From Chinchilla lanigera (taxonomy: Eukaryota; Chordata; Mammalia; Rodentia; Chinchillidae), in the NCBI RefSeq assembly GCF_000276665.1, contig NW_004955425.1, positions 26,471,040-26,535,039 on the forward strand: a stretch of DNA of 64,000 nucleotides, read 5' to 3'. The notes under the pieces are model-generated. The model made no database searches. It worked only from the letters and a program-made list of their open reading frames with translations, and had not been told where the DNA came from. A program made the position numbers and the translations under genes. Shown here piece after piece: positions 45,731 through 56,865 of the stretch; position 1 is the first letter of the stretch; every line of letters begins with the position of its first letter.

Positions 45731-48700
45731 AGCCAAACTTATCACAACATCACACTTTTCTGCTCATAACTGTGTTTTTAGTTACTTATTCATGATGATG
45801 AGGTTTCATGATCATTTGGGTACATTTCCTAGGCTTATGATAAGCAGTTTGCTTATGCAAGATAGCTAGCTTGATTGCAATATATTTTCTGCAGCCATAA
45901 TATGTGATACTCCATGGCTTACTTGATCTCATTATCCTGTAATTTTTAGAACAATATCTTAACCAACCAAACACTTAAGCCAACAGAACTAATCGTTACT
46001 TTGTGCCCACCAAAGTTTTCTAGCAATAAGTAGCGCAGTGAATTATGTAGCTCCCAATACAAAGTGCCTGAGGTTAGAATTTGGAGAATCATTGTAGTTA
46101 ATCCTATACTTCAGTTTTATATTCAAAAGTCATCTCTTTCAGCAACTGCATCAACAACTGAAGTATTTACCAGAGATGTGATCTCTGTGATTCTCTGGCC
46201 CCTTTGATGAAATATCTATGACTGACAGGCTAGGACATTTGGATGAGTGAATCGCTCAAATCTGAATCTGTCCAGAATTGATTTCTTATTCGAAGGACAC
46301 CTCCATATCTTTGTTAAGAAGGATGCAGTTTTCAGTGGGCATTGCATTCTACTTCCACGCCTCAGTGTGGATCACGCATTCAGAGCCTAGAGGCGCCAAG
46401 CAGGTGTTATCATGGAGGAAAGCAGGGGAGGAGTAGCGTGTGGGCGTCAAGGGAACCCACGTCTCTTCAGAAAGAGGCAGCCTGCTCTCAGCTCCTGCTG
46501 ATGGCTACCATGCTGCCAGCGGATTTCATGGCAACCAGGCATTTCTACTTATTGATAGAAGCTAGAAATTTTAATTTTTCAATCAAATCACCTGAGTTTT
46601 AAGTCCTGGTAAGTAACTCAAAAACATTTTGAGTAGTCTCTGGGTGAAATAAACACGGGTGCAGAAAGATTCAGACAAGGGGTCACCAGCTTGCCACCTC
46701 CTCTGTAACACGTTCTGGTACTGTCTGCTGACACTCACACCTCACACAGTGTTCCTCACTGCTGCTGTAAATTACTGTTTAGTGTGAAGAAAATGAAGTC
46801 TATTGTTACCATGGCAGCCTCTACATTTTCAATAATGAGCAGAGATAATTTGTGTTTAAACAATGTTAGCTAATATTGAGGTATACCAGTTTAAAACTTT
46901 TACCAAATTAATATTTTTTTTAAAAAGTAGGCCATCTCTTTTATTCTATCCAGCATAGAATCAGTCTTAGAAATATTTTTGGTTTAATAAAATCAGCAAT
47001 GTTATCTGTAAGCATTTCCTCTTTAATTTGAAACTCCTGTACATCTAAAGGAACTGCACTATATCCATTTCTGGTTCATTTACATTAAATCATTAAAATG
47101 TTGTTTGATAAAACCCTTTTGATGTCTATGGTGGTTTTGGAAGTCATTCAAAAAACATCTAGTCTTTTTCCTCTGTAGTCACATCTTGACTAATATAAAC
47201 AAGTTCAAACTCCAAAGGGCTCCGCTTCTAGGCTATAACCCAAAATTTAAGGATTTTGTGACTTCTACCCGGAGACAAAAATGAATTATTCTTTCTCTAA
47301 TTATCACTATCGTCATTTATTCTATCCCAAAGAGATGATGATATAAACTCACTAAGCAAAGAATTCCCATTTTGCAATTGCAAGTCACAGAATCTATCCC
47401 TCTGAAGTATGACTCCGAGCTGAGGTCAAACGTTTGTGTTCTTAACATAACATGAACTTGGTCGTACAATTTGAAGCTCCTTTTTCCTGCTCCTCCTAAT
47501 GCAACTAGGGCCGAAAAGATGTGCCACATGGGAAAGGAATATATATTTATGAGATGAGTCTTTATGCAGGGAAGACATACATTGCTTTTTGTTCATTTTC
47601 AGGCAGACAAAATAGATCTTTTGTGAGAGATGGAGCTATCCCCACATTACCAAGAGCTGTCACTTAAAATACAATTGTGATTAATATCACTTGCAAATTG
47701 AATACCGACTTGGTTCCTTTCCTTCCAACAGGAAATGCAGTTCTGTAGGGATGGAGGCGAAGAACATGTGTAAGCCCTTGGGAATGGGCAATGATGAAAT
47801 GACCCAAAGCATGATTATTCCTTGCTACTTCCTGAAATCTGTTCCTCAAATCCCCAAACTAACAGTTCTCTGAATTTATGGTTCACAAAAGTGTTCAAGG
47901 GTTTTCAGACCCTTCGCCTGACTCCACAGAAAGTGCGGAAGGGAGGGATTTCAAAGATGTGCAGAACTGGGTCAGCCAAGGTTCACTCCCTGAGATCTTC
48001 CAGATATTTATTAGGAGTTCATGGGAGGGGATGCTCATTTCTGTAGACACAGGATGGCTTTTCCAAAACAGAAAATGCAGGTACTTTTAAGTCTCTGGCT
48101 AGACTGAGATAAGCTTGTCTGCTGCTGATGGGATTGTTCAAATGTAGGATGTCTAGTTTATTTAGAGGCCACCAAGCAAAGCAAGAGGGGAAGTGGAAAG
48201 CAGGCCAGGAAGTTTTATAGCGAAGGGATTTTCCTAAGCTGGAGAGGCCATTGTCAAGTGAATCTGCTATCTCCATGCAAAGGGCTATGCTGATCCTGTG
48301 ACACAAAGTGGCTATTCTGAGCTTTGTCTCTCATCCTGCTATGAGAAGAGAGAAGCAAGCACACCATGTCAAGGTGCACATACTTACTTTACAAGACACC
48401 TAGGGTAACTGTGTGCACCTTGATGTGATATACTCGTTTCCTTTGGCTTTAATGGGTTGAGTATTCTTACAAAGACTCAGCTGGACTTTATTTGCTTCTG
48501 TGGGTGAAGCAGTGTGCTAGGTACCGGGGCTATGAGGGCAGCTGAGCTCGCTCTTTTGTTTTCCCACATCCTATCCTGGTATATGCTGCACAGCTATCTC
48601 TTCAATATGTGCTAAGAAAAAGCAATTGTGTGGTCTTGTCAGATCACTTGTAGGTAGCAGTCACAGGTACATTTCATGGAAAAGAATTAAATTTCCTATA

Positions 48701-48780
48701 AGAAGAAAAAAGGAAACTAAATTTGATAATTTAAAAATTTTTCCTAAATATAGTCACATATGCCATCCCAAGGCTTCCAC
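45731..48780. other. single-copy non-coding DNA
   Basis: Three kilobases with no repeat I can name. Short frames only. 48500-48560 hints at a very old dispersed repeat. Confidence 0.5.
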
Positions 48781-48781
48781 T

Positions 48782-48929
48782 AAAAATGGAGCCCATGGGC
48801 TGGGGATTTAGCTCAGCAGCAAAGTGCCTGCCTGGCAAGCGCAAGGTCGTGAGTTCGGCTCCTGGTACCGGAGAAAAACCAAAACCAAAAAAAAAAAACA
48901 AAACAAAACAAAAAAAAAATGGAGCCCAT
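48782..48929 (+). mobile_element. ID SINE with target-site duplication
   Basis: GGGCTGGGGATTTAGCTCAG, CCTGGCAAGCGCAAGG and GAGTTCGGCTCCTGG, then a long A/C-interrupted A-tail (48872-48919). The 15-bp duplication AAAAATGGAGCCCAT is perfect at 48782-48796 and 48915-48929. The best-preserved ID in the window. Confidence 0.97.
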
Positions 48930-49435
48930 ATTTGATGGTGGTCTCAGAAGGTTATATTGGAGCTGAAAAATCCTGATTGCCTAGTGATGTTGGAGCCATC
49001 CTGAAGTCATTACACAATGCATTACTAGCATATGTACAGTCATGCTGCTGTACACAAAGCTACCTCACTGCCAACGATGTAATAGTAGCACATATGGTTA
49101 TATCCAGTACGCAATGCTTAATAATAAAAGACTAGGTTACCAGCTTGTATGTGTACTATACTATACTTCTTATTGATGTTTTAGAGCATACTCCTCCTTA
49201 TTAAAAAAAACAGTCGACCTAAAATAGTGCCTTACCTCACGCATCTCACGTTTGCTGCCTCTCTTGATTATATTAATAAGCCAGGTGGAGCACCTGACCC
49301 AAGGCATCTAGGTCTGTCTGAATACACTCCCTCAGAACTTACCTCCATCAGTAAGTGATACAGGACTGCAGGCTCTTTCTTCCTCTTATCAAGTAACATG
49401 CATAGAAGAAGTATACTGATCTCAAGTATATGAGT
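48930..49435. other. single-copy non-coding DNA
   Basis: Nothing recognised. Confidence 0.5.
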
Positions 49436-49439
49436 TGGT

Positions 49440-50590
49440 GGATTCTTACAAACATATATGTTCATGTAACTACCATGCAGATCGAGATTTCAACAGTCCC
49501 ACAAATTCCAGAAGTTTTCCCCTGGCCTCTTCTCAGTCAACACCCAGGCTTTCCAGGGTAACAGCTCTTCCCACGTATGTCACCGTGAAAGTAGTCTGTT
49601 CCTAACTCCCTTGTAAATGTACTCTTATAGGGTGTACTTCCTTTCACTCAAAGTAACCTCTTTGAGTGATATGTACATTGATTGGTGGTCCAGTAGTTCA
49701 TTCTTTTTTAAATTTATAGGTACTGTTCACTGTATAAATTGTATCACAATATCCTTTGTACCACTGATGGATATTTGTGTAATTTCCAGCTTTTGACTAT
49801 AATTAATGTAGCTTTTGTGTCCATTTTCCAAAATGTTTTTATTAGAAGTAAACACTTATTTCTCTGGGGCATACATCTATGGGAAAACAATGTGTGTTTA
49901 GCACTACTGATGTTGCCAAGTTTTCTGAAATGATTTTGCCGTTTTATACTTCCACCAGAAATGTATGAGTGTTTCACTTGTGTACAACCTTACCAACACT
50001 TGGCTTTCTCCAGGGGTAAAAATTTTTCAATTCTAGCAAATGTGAAATGTTGTTTCACTGTTTTTCTAACTGATATTTAATAATTTAATAAAAATTATTA
50101 AATAAATTTTTCTATTGTAAAAATTCTCTTTCAGTTTGTGGCTTGACTTTGTATTCTTTTCCTGTCAAATTTGGATGAACATAAGTTCTTAGTTCAAAAA
50201 AAGTCCAATTTATTAGCATTTTTTATGATTGATCCTTTCTGTGTCCTAATTTTTTAAAAAGTTTGCTTGTCCCAAGGTCAAAATTCTTTCCTATGTTTTC
50301 TTTTAGAATACTTCACTTGATCTTAGCCAAAGGCCAAGAAGTGATCTTTTAGAATACTTATTAATATATTTCACATTTAAAGTTATTTTCTATCATAAAT
50401 TAATATTTAAGCACAGTGTGAAGTAACTATCAAGGTTAATTATTTCATATTGATCTTTAGTTATTCTAATATGACATAAAAAGACCTTTTCCTTATTGAG
50501 TTGTGCTTCTATCATAAATCAAATGACTATACGTGCATGGGTCTGTTTCTGGAAGTATTTCTAGAGAGAAATATTTGATGAATAGTTTTT
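49440..50590 (-). mobile_element. ancient L1 (L1M), ORF2 3' half, antisense
   Basis: On the plus strand: CCACTGATGGATATTTGTG, CTCTGGGGCATACATCTATG, TACTTCCACCAGAAATGTATG, CTTACCAACACTTGGC, TGGCTTGACTTTGTATTC, AAAGTCCAATTTATTAGC and TCCCAAGGTCAAAATTCTTTCC. All are L1M ORF2 in reverse order. It has an internal deletion near 50060-50120 and carries the U2 insert at 50314. Confidence 0.8.
50314..50345 (-). pseudogene. truncated U2 snRNA retro-insert
   Basis: The minus strand reads ATCACTTCTTGGCCTTTGGC then TAAGATCAAGTG, matching U2 snRNA from its first nucleotide to about position 33, with a few substitutions and one missing T. It is flanked by a perfect 14-bp direct repeat CTTTTAGAATACTT (50300-50313 and 50346-50359). 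It sits inside an L1M and has no A-tail. The branch-point and Sm regions are absent, so it cannot act as U2. Confidence 0.92.
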
Positions 50591-51139
50591 GCCTTCTAAA
50601 GCAAGATCTTTCTACCCGTACTAGAAATCATTATTTTAAAATCCAATGTTTTTGTTTGTTAGAGCTACAATTTTGTTGAGAAGAGAAGCCATTGAGATCT
50701 GGAAGAAAATTAGGTGTTGTGTTAATTTACAATTTTAAGGAACATACAGGAGACTTTGACCAATAATTCCTCCTCATTTTTAGGAACTTATATTGGACTA
50801 GGAAGTGGAAAGAGGAAGAATTGGATGGCGTACACCCACATGAAGACTAGGTGATTGGACAGAAGCACTATGTAGGGAGGAAAGAATCAGCAGAGAGAGA
50901 GAGACAGACAGACACACACACACAAGACAGAGACAGACAGAGAGAGAGAAAGAGAACATGAGAGTGATATCACTATGAACATGGAAATTATGTGATTGTT
51001 TCAAAGTCGCTGAGCCTTTTGAGCAAGATATCCCTGACTTTCCCTTCTGAATCATCTATTTATCACCTATCACAAAGGACGTCCCAAGCTCCAAGCTGAT
51101 ACTCAGATAGTCTCCTTCAGATGGGCCCTGCCTTGGATA
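50591..51139. other. non-coding DNA with GA/CA-rich patch
   Basis: Contains an imperfect GA/CAGA/CA simple repeat at 50893-50955. Otherwise nothing recognised. Confidence 0.6.
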
Positions 51140-51420
51140 CATTTCACCTCACTGAGACACAATATGCAACACCTACAAGGTAAAGGAGGAAAGGTTTATT
51201 TCAACTCACAGTTTGGGAGGTTTCAGCCCATCATCAGCTGACTAAAATGCCAGGTGGCATGGCAGAAGGGCATCACAGAGGGGAAATAACACATGGCATG
51301 GCAGGCGGGCAGCAGGAAGTAGTCAGCCTATCTATCTTCTGTCCTTTATATCCCTTAAGGCTACAAAGCTCTCGGTGGGGGCCACCCACCTGAAGGTGGA
51401 ACTTCTGTATTCAGTAAATC
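51140..51420 (-). mobile_element. solo MaLR-type LTR, partial
   Basis: Antisense: AAAGGTTTATTTCAACTCACAG (poly(A) signal as TTTATT, 51195-51200), a GGCATGGCAG block, and CCACCCACCTGAAGGTGGAAC. Matches the 3' two-thirds of a MaLR LTR; the 5' end is not clear. Confidence 0.62.
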
Positions 51421-52500
51421 TAGTAAGCAATACTTAGTCTCTGGAACCCTGGGAAGAAAATTATCTCCACCATTAGACACTGTTGGGAGAAGAGCTATAT
51501 ACTATTTGCTGATCCTTGTCCTTCTAAGCTTATTTCTTTATATCACAGAGCTGGATGCCTAGAAATTACATTTCCCATATTCCTTTGCCAGGAAAATTCC
51601 CAATCAGATTCAGCCAATAGAAAGCACTGACGTCAGATTGAGAAGGCAGAAGAGAATAAGCCATTGGTACCCTCCATCTGGCAGCAAGAAGTGGACTTCT
51701 GGAAAATGAGTGATATCTACGGATGCCAGCAGTTCCTAGGATGTGCCTGTTTTAGGAATGCTAGAGGTACTGCACAGTTTCCTCAGAGGTAACAAAATTT
51801 CCCTGTGACTTGGATTTTACCAGCCCTTATAATAATTTCATAAGCAAATAATTTCTTGCATAAACTTCCTCCCTGCAAAAACATTTTGAGTGCTTATTCT
51901 GAATAAACTCTGACCGATTTAGGAGGACACTTTCTTAAAAAAAAAAAGGGTCTTTCAGTAGTGAGATGGCCCAATCCATTACTTACCTTATAGAAGTGAA
52001 CTTTTATACATATGCAGTGCACAGCTCTCGGGTGAATGGCTGTGAATCTGTTTGCAGCTATCCTATTACAGCTCTTTCTTCATCCCATCCAATTTCATTT
52101 CACCAATTTCAGCACGAAGTCAGCACTCAGCGAGTATTGATTGGACAAATCAATAAAACTCTGAGGCAGCTTGATATAGTAGAATAAGAACAGAATTTAG
52201 AAAAAGGCAAAGACCTTTAAGTTTTAATTTCACTACTTAAAAATTCTGTGATCTAAGGCAAGTTATTAAAACTTACTCACTAGCTAAAACAAAAACTTCT
52301 ATTTGTCTGTTTCATAAGACTTAGTGAGACAGAGAATGTACTGACCTCTGTTACAATTAGCTGGCAAGTAGCTATTTTATTAATTAACACCTCTCTTAGA
52401 CATGATAGCAGTTTGTTTGTGGTGTGGATCACTGTGGAGCAAATTCCTTCTAGGTAATAACAATTGTAATAACTAGAACTATAGGTCATGCACTATTCGT
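51421..52500. other. single-copy non-coding DNA
   Basis: Nothing recognised; an A-run at 51937-51947. Confidence 0.5.
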
Positions 52501-52560
52501 ATAGATGTATACACTCTCCACAATAACTCTATAGATGTATACACTCTCCACAATAACTAC
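52501..52560 (+). repeat. 30-bp tandem duplication
   Basis: Two adjacent 30-bp copies starting ATAGATGTATACACTCTCC, 28 of 30 bases identical, lying at the edge of a MIR. Confidence 0.97.
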
Positions 52561-52561
52561 C

Positions 52562-52680
52562 ATTTTTGTTCTTTTAATAGGTGGAGAGACTGAGGCAGAA
52601 GGAGGTTAAAGTAAGTCACCCACCATAGTGTATAAAATGGTAGTGATAGGATTTGAACCCAGAGAGCTTGGCTGCTTCCA
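52562..52680 (-). mobile_element. MIR SINE, partial
   Basis: Antisense MIR: GGTGGAGAGACTGAGGCAG, AAGTAAGTCACCCACC, GGTAGTGATAGGATTTGAACCCAG and GCTTGGCTGCTTCCAG. Confidence 0.78.
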
Positions 52681-54552
52681 GCCGATGCAAGAAACTCAGA
52701 AACTGGAAGGATAATAGAAAAAGAAACGTGGGATCTTTCCGCTCCCCACAAATGTGCTCCATTTGACCAGAAGACACAAAGCCACTCAGTGTCAGCTGTC
52801 AGGCCACATTCTCACCCTTGACACTTGGTGGAAAGAGACTCTGGAGAATGGGCTGTGAGCAGCAGCAGCTGTAGCCTCCCACCCTGGAGTGAATAGGTGG
52901 GAGAAGAAAAGCATGGCCAAAAAAAGGCCAGAAAGCACAGAGTGTGCTCAGTGATTTCGCAGAATGAGCTTGATCCCAGCCAGCAACAGTGCCAGCCCTA
53001 AGCCAGCCTGAGAGCAAAGACCCAAGGCAGACACCAGAGCAGCTGAGCTTGGACATCGTCTGCATTCCTAGTGCCCATGTATATGAGGCCAGAGAAGCTG
53101 CATCACACTTAGTGGAGGTACCACACCCAGATCCTGCTTCCCTGGGATGCCGGGAATGTGGGCACCATGGCTTTGGACTGCTGACCCCATTCCAAACTGG
53201 CATCTGGTGGTGGAGTCTTTGCCCGACACCATCTCAGCCAACAGAAATAGTAGCTTTCTTCTCCCCATTTCTGCAATCACTATAACCTAGTCATTCAGCT
53301 TTGTTCAAAAAAGCAATAAGAGAAATGGAAACATTCCCACCTCAGTGCTAGACAGATTTTTTTTAAAAGACAGTTGGTCCTTTGAAAAAAATATTTACCA
53401 AGTTTCATGCAATGACTAAAATTACAAAATAGAATGATTAACTGAAATGGTCAAGTCTGTAGAGAGATCTTGCCGGAGAAGAGAGAATAAGTGAATTGAG
53501 CTCTAGATACTGAGCTTTAGATGAAGGGAAAGGAATGCCAGGTATGATCTGAATAGTCCCATATCCCAGGTTTAACAGAGGTCAGGGCCTGAGAGGCAGG
53601 TGTGAGCACCAGTTTTGTAAGAGTGGTGTTAAAGTCACAGAATAATATTTGATCTTAAGAGCAATGCTATAGCTGGCAAATGCAAAGAACAAAGATTAAG
53701 TCTAGGTAGCTCTTTTCCTATCTCCCTAATCATTCTGAGAAAGTTTTAAAATTATCTTCAGGAGATAGGATGTGGTGTTGAAATATTTCAACTTATAATA
53801 TTCTAGTGTCTCACTTATTATTTTTCCATAAGTCTCTTGGAATGCTTTGTGAATAAAGAATTGGGAAATTAGAATAACCTTATAATTAAGAGCTTTTAAA
53901 AAATATACATGGAGTCAAATTGCATTATTTTATATATTGTATTATTCATCGGCTTTTTGAATTGTTTGTACTAAATAGTAATATTTCATGCAAATTTGTA
54001 CCATTTTCAATTAAAATTATCTCTATTAGCTCATGAAACTATGCATCTTAGGTTTTCAAAATATAATTCCTACATATTTGGATTTTCTCTATTAATGCTC
54101 CTAAATGAGAAATTTATAAGTAAAATGAACTCCAAAGGTAAGTATTGACATAGACTAATTAAATAAAATGGTAAAATGAGTTCATGCCTAGCAAGGGCCT
54201 TGGCACAGCTAAAGACTGACATCACTAAATATGTATTTGATTGTGAGATGTGCTGAATATCACCCACCCTTTCCTGTCCCCCATTCCACTCCACGCTCAT
54301 TCCTAAGTCTACTGCACCCATGGATTGATATGGAAGGGCTTGCTGCCTGCACCATGTTTTTAATGTGATTCAAATATGTGTAACAGTGTTTGAAGGGGTG
54401 AAGGAGTAGGGAATATGTGGGGAGGGGCAAAGGAGTGGTCCTCAAAGGAGAGCATATTGTATGCATTAAAACAATAATATAGGCCTGCTAGCCAGACCCA
54501 CCAACATCTGCCCACAGTTCCAAGTGCTGCTGGTATTTCTGGAACACACAGC
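52681..54552. other. single-copy non-coding DNA
   Basis: GC-richer at 52790-53240 with opposed open frames on both strands, neither recognised. 53350-54050 is AT-rich and may include old L1 debris that I cannot place. Confidence 0.5.
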
Positions 54553-55200
54553 ATGGTGTCTGAGTATGAAATCCTCTACATCTCCAATTCCCTGGGGGCA
54601 TTAGTCCACTCCTGGAAGAATAGGAACTGGGTATGTAAACCGACAGGTGTTGCAATAAACTTTGTACTAATCCAAGGACCAAGGAGCCATGCTGTGGGGC
54701 CCCACCATCACCACCATCTGAAGGTGACAGCAGGAGTGAATGTCTTCCTTCCTAATTTACAAGAGACTGTGAAGCTGTCAGGTGCTGCGGTGACTGATAG
54801 CACTGGTAGACAGAATGGATTAGCCTGGTCAGGCAGAAATCCACAGGAAAGGGTCCAGGTCAAAGACAGGAATGTGACTCAGGGAGGCAGAGTCCACAGG
54901 AGATTGCAGCTGCAAATCACAAAGGCCAAGTCATGGTGGTCCAGGTCAGGACAACGGTGGGCCAGTGGACGGAGAGGCCCTGGGAGGATCCACATGTTAG
55001 CGGAGGGAGCGAGAGGGAGCGAGAAGAAATGTCCTCCAGGTGACTCGCAGATAGATATGAGTCATTCTTTGGGATATATGTGGGTGCAGGGACATGCAGC
55101 ATTATATGAACAGTTAGAGGCCCTGGGGTTTCAAGATATGGATAGTTGTAGTCAGAACACTTCATTCAAGTCTATAAGCTGGTATGCTGAAGATGTTTGA
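54553..55200 (+). other. 215-codon open frame, probably not a gene
   Basis: The longest open frame in the window. I recognise no domain. It has a run of five histidines, no signal peptide or membrane segment, and a patchy basic/serine composition. There is no consensus start context, no intron structure and no A-tail marking a processed copy. The DNA repeats a TCCACAGG phrase at 54840 and 54892, which suggests non-coding low-level repetition. Most likely chance. Confidence 0.25.
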
Positions 55201-55254
55201 GGTATGTGGTTCATTGAACAGTTGAAAAGCAGCTATTTCCTTATTTCAGTTATG

Positions 55255-55445
55255 TATACTATATATATATACATATAGTGTATAATATATATAGTGTATC
55301 TATGTATATACATAATTAATTGCAAATGTATCCTCCCAGGATAAATATACGTATATTATATATATTTATAATTATATATTATATGTAAATATATATAAAT
55401 ATATTATATACTTATATATAAAAACAGATTGCCAAATAGAATACA

Positions 55446-55488
<43 letters not shown>

Positions 55489-55513
55489 TGGGAGGATGCA
55501 TTTGCAATTAATT
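55255..55513. repeat. AT-rich palindrome with TA runs
   Basis: Arms at 55314-55342 and 55485-55513 are inverted repeats, 27 of 29 bases pairing (left arm starts AATTAATTGCAAATG). The 142-bp loop is nearly all A/T, including a (TA)n run at 55449-55486, so most of it can also fold back. TA-rich DNA extends left to 55255. Confidence 0.95.
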
Positions 55514-55802
55514 TAAAATTACTTAGGTATTAATGGGTGAGTTTAAAATGCTTAAACACAGTTTGTCCTCAAACATCTTAATGCTTGAACTCATTCCTTA
55601 CCTCTCTATAATTTATTTGCATTGTTAATTTACTTAGCAAAAATTCTCTAGGTAATGACATATTTGTATGTGTGTCTGACTTATGCAACTATAAGAGCTT
55701 AAATTCTGCTCCAGGATAAATACTAGACACCTGGAGACCAGAGGATCAGGGTCATGTGTATTCATGGAGGTCGTAGTTTCTTAGAAGGGACAGGATGTCC
55801 AT
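55514..55802. other. AT-rich single-copy DNA
   Basis: Nothing recognised. Confidence 0.5.
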
Positions 55803-55844
55803 TGTATTAGTCAGGGGTCTCAAGAAAACCAGAGCCAGTAGGAG

Positions 55845-55889
<45 letters not shown>

Positions 55890-55949
55890 TGCATCTGCTA
55901 GATGCCAGCAAGACACACACACACACACACATACACACACACACACAAA
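55803..55949. repeat. TG and CA microsatellites around a MER5-like piece
   Basis: (TG)n at 55847-55887, then GCATCTGCTAGATGCCAGC (MER5A-like, antisense), then (CA)n at 55913-55947 with one ATAC interruption. The start, GTATTAGTCAGGGGTCTC, resembles another common old mammalian repeat. Confidence 0.85.
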
Positions 55950-56124
55950 GTCATAACAAGGCAGGGCATGTTGGCACACACCTATAATCCCAGCAATCGG
56001 GAGGCTGAGGCAGGAAGATCGTTGTAAGTTTGAGACAAGCCTTGGCTACAAAGTGAGTTCAAGGCCAACTTGAACTGCATGGTGAGACCCTGTCTCAAAA
56101 AGACAAAAAATATTGTCATAACAA
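55950..56124 (+). mobile_element. B1 SINE with target-site duplication
   Basis: Sense B1 at about 55960-56114: GCAGGGCATGTTGGCACAC, CCCAGCAATCGGGAGGCTGAG, the internal duplication, and GAGACCCTGTCTCAAAAAG. The 10-bp duplication GTCATAACAA is at 55950-55959 and 56115-56124. The target is itself part of a MER5-like repeat. Confidence 0.95.
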
Positions 56125-56340
56125 CCGAAATTGTCTCTAGATACTGATGAACATCCCCTGGGTGGCACCCACCCACCACTAAGACCCACTGGTCTAGAGC
56201 CTTGCCATTCAGTGTACAGAGCATAAGCATCTCCTAGACTCTTGTTAAATCTCGGGGCCCATCTAAAACCTTCTGAATCATAGTTTGTATTTTAACCAAC
56301 CCCCGTGTGATTTGTACGCCATCAAAGTCTGAGAGGGACC
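56115..56340 (-). mobile_element. hAT-Charlie relics (MER5-like)
   Basis: 56115-56180 (GTCATAACAACCGAAATTGTCTCTAG) continues the antisense MER5A-like sequence interrupted by the B1. 56190-56340 (CTAGAGCCTTGCCATTCAGTG, CATAAGCATCTCCTAGACTC, TCTGAATCATAGTTTG) resembles a second short hAT element. Non-autonomous and old. Confidence 0.6.
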
Positions 56341-56539
56341 CCTGATTTTGTGGAGCCCTGCCTCATCAGAGCACTGTCGAGCAACTATCATGAGCAAGAC
56401 ATCTTTATCTTGCTCTGGGTATAAACTGATGAGTAAAATAGATGTGATCTCAGATCTCATTAATCACTCAGTCTGTACTCGTTCAACTGAGCTAAAAGTG
56501 TAACACAATTATCCTCACACATGTGCATACAATCAAATA
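56341..56539. other. single-copy non-coding DNA
   Basis: Nothing recognised. Confidence 0.5.
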
Positions 56540-56865
56540 ATATGTAGCCAAACTTATGATGCTGTTATATACTTATTTACATGCATTGATGTTCAAAACA
56601 TATTTTGTTAAGTGAAAAAACAGATTGCCAAATGGAATACACTGTACCGTGTGATCAGTTTTGCAGATGCAGATTAATTTAATTTAAATGATATGCACAT
56701 AAGAAATATATCAGAGTATATAAACAAGAAAAAATTGTAGCATGTTGTGGGTAAAAGGATTATGGGTGATTTTTATCTCCTTTCTTAAATATTTTCAGCA
56801 TTTTTTTGAATTTTTACAATGAGCACATACTAGTTTTATAATGAGAAAAAACAAGAATCCTTTTC
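56540..56865 (+). mobile_element. ancient L1 (L1M) 3' end
   Basis: TATTTTGTTAAGTGAAAAAACAG, GTACCGTGTGATCAG, AGGATTATGGGTGATTTTTATC and TTTTACAATGAGCACATAC match the L1M 3' end also seen at 28600. Confidence 0.72.

Noticed and set aside
50314..50345. Functional U2 snRNA gene
   Set aside because: Only the first ~33 nt are present, with mutations and a target duplication, inside an L1.
52799..53285. Opposed 134- and 98-codon frames
   Set aside because: Mutually antisense open frames in a GC-richer patch; no family recognised.
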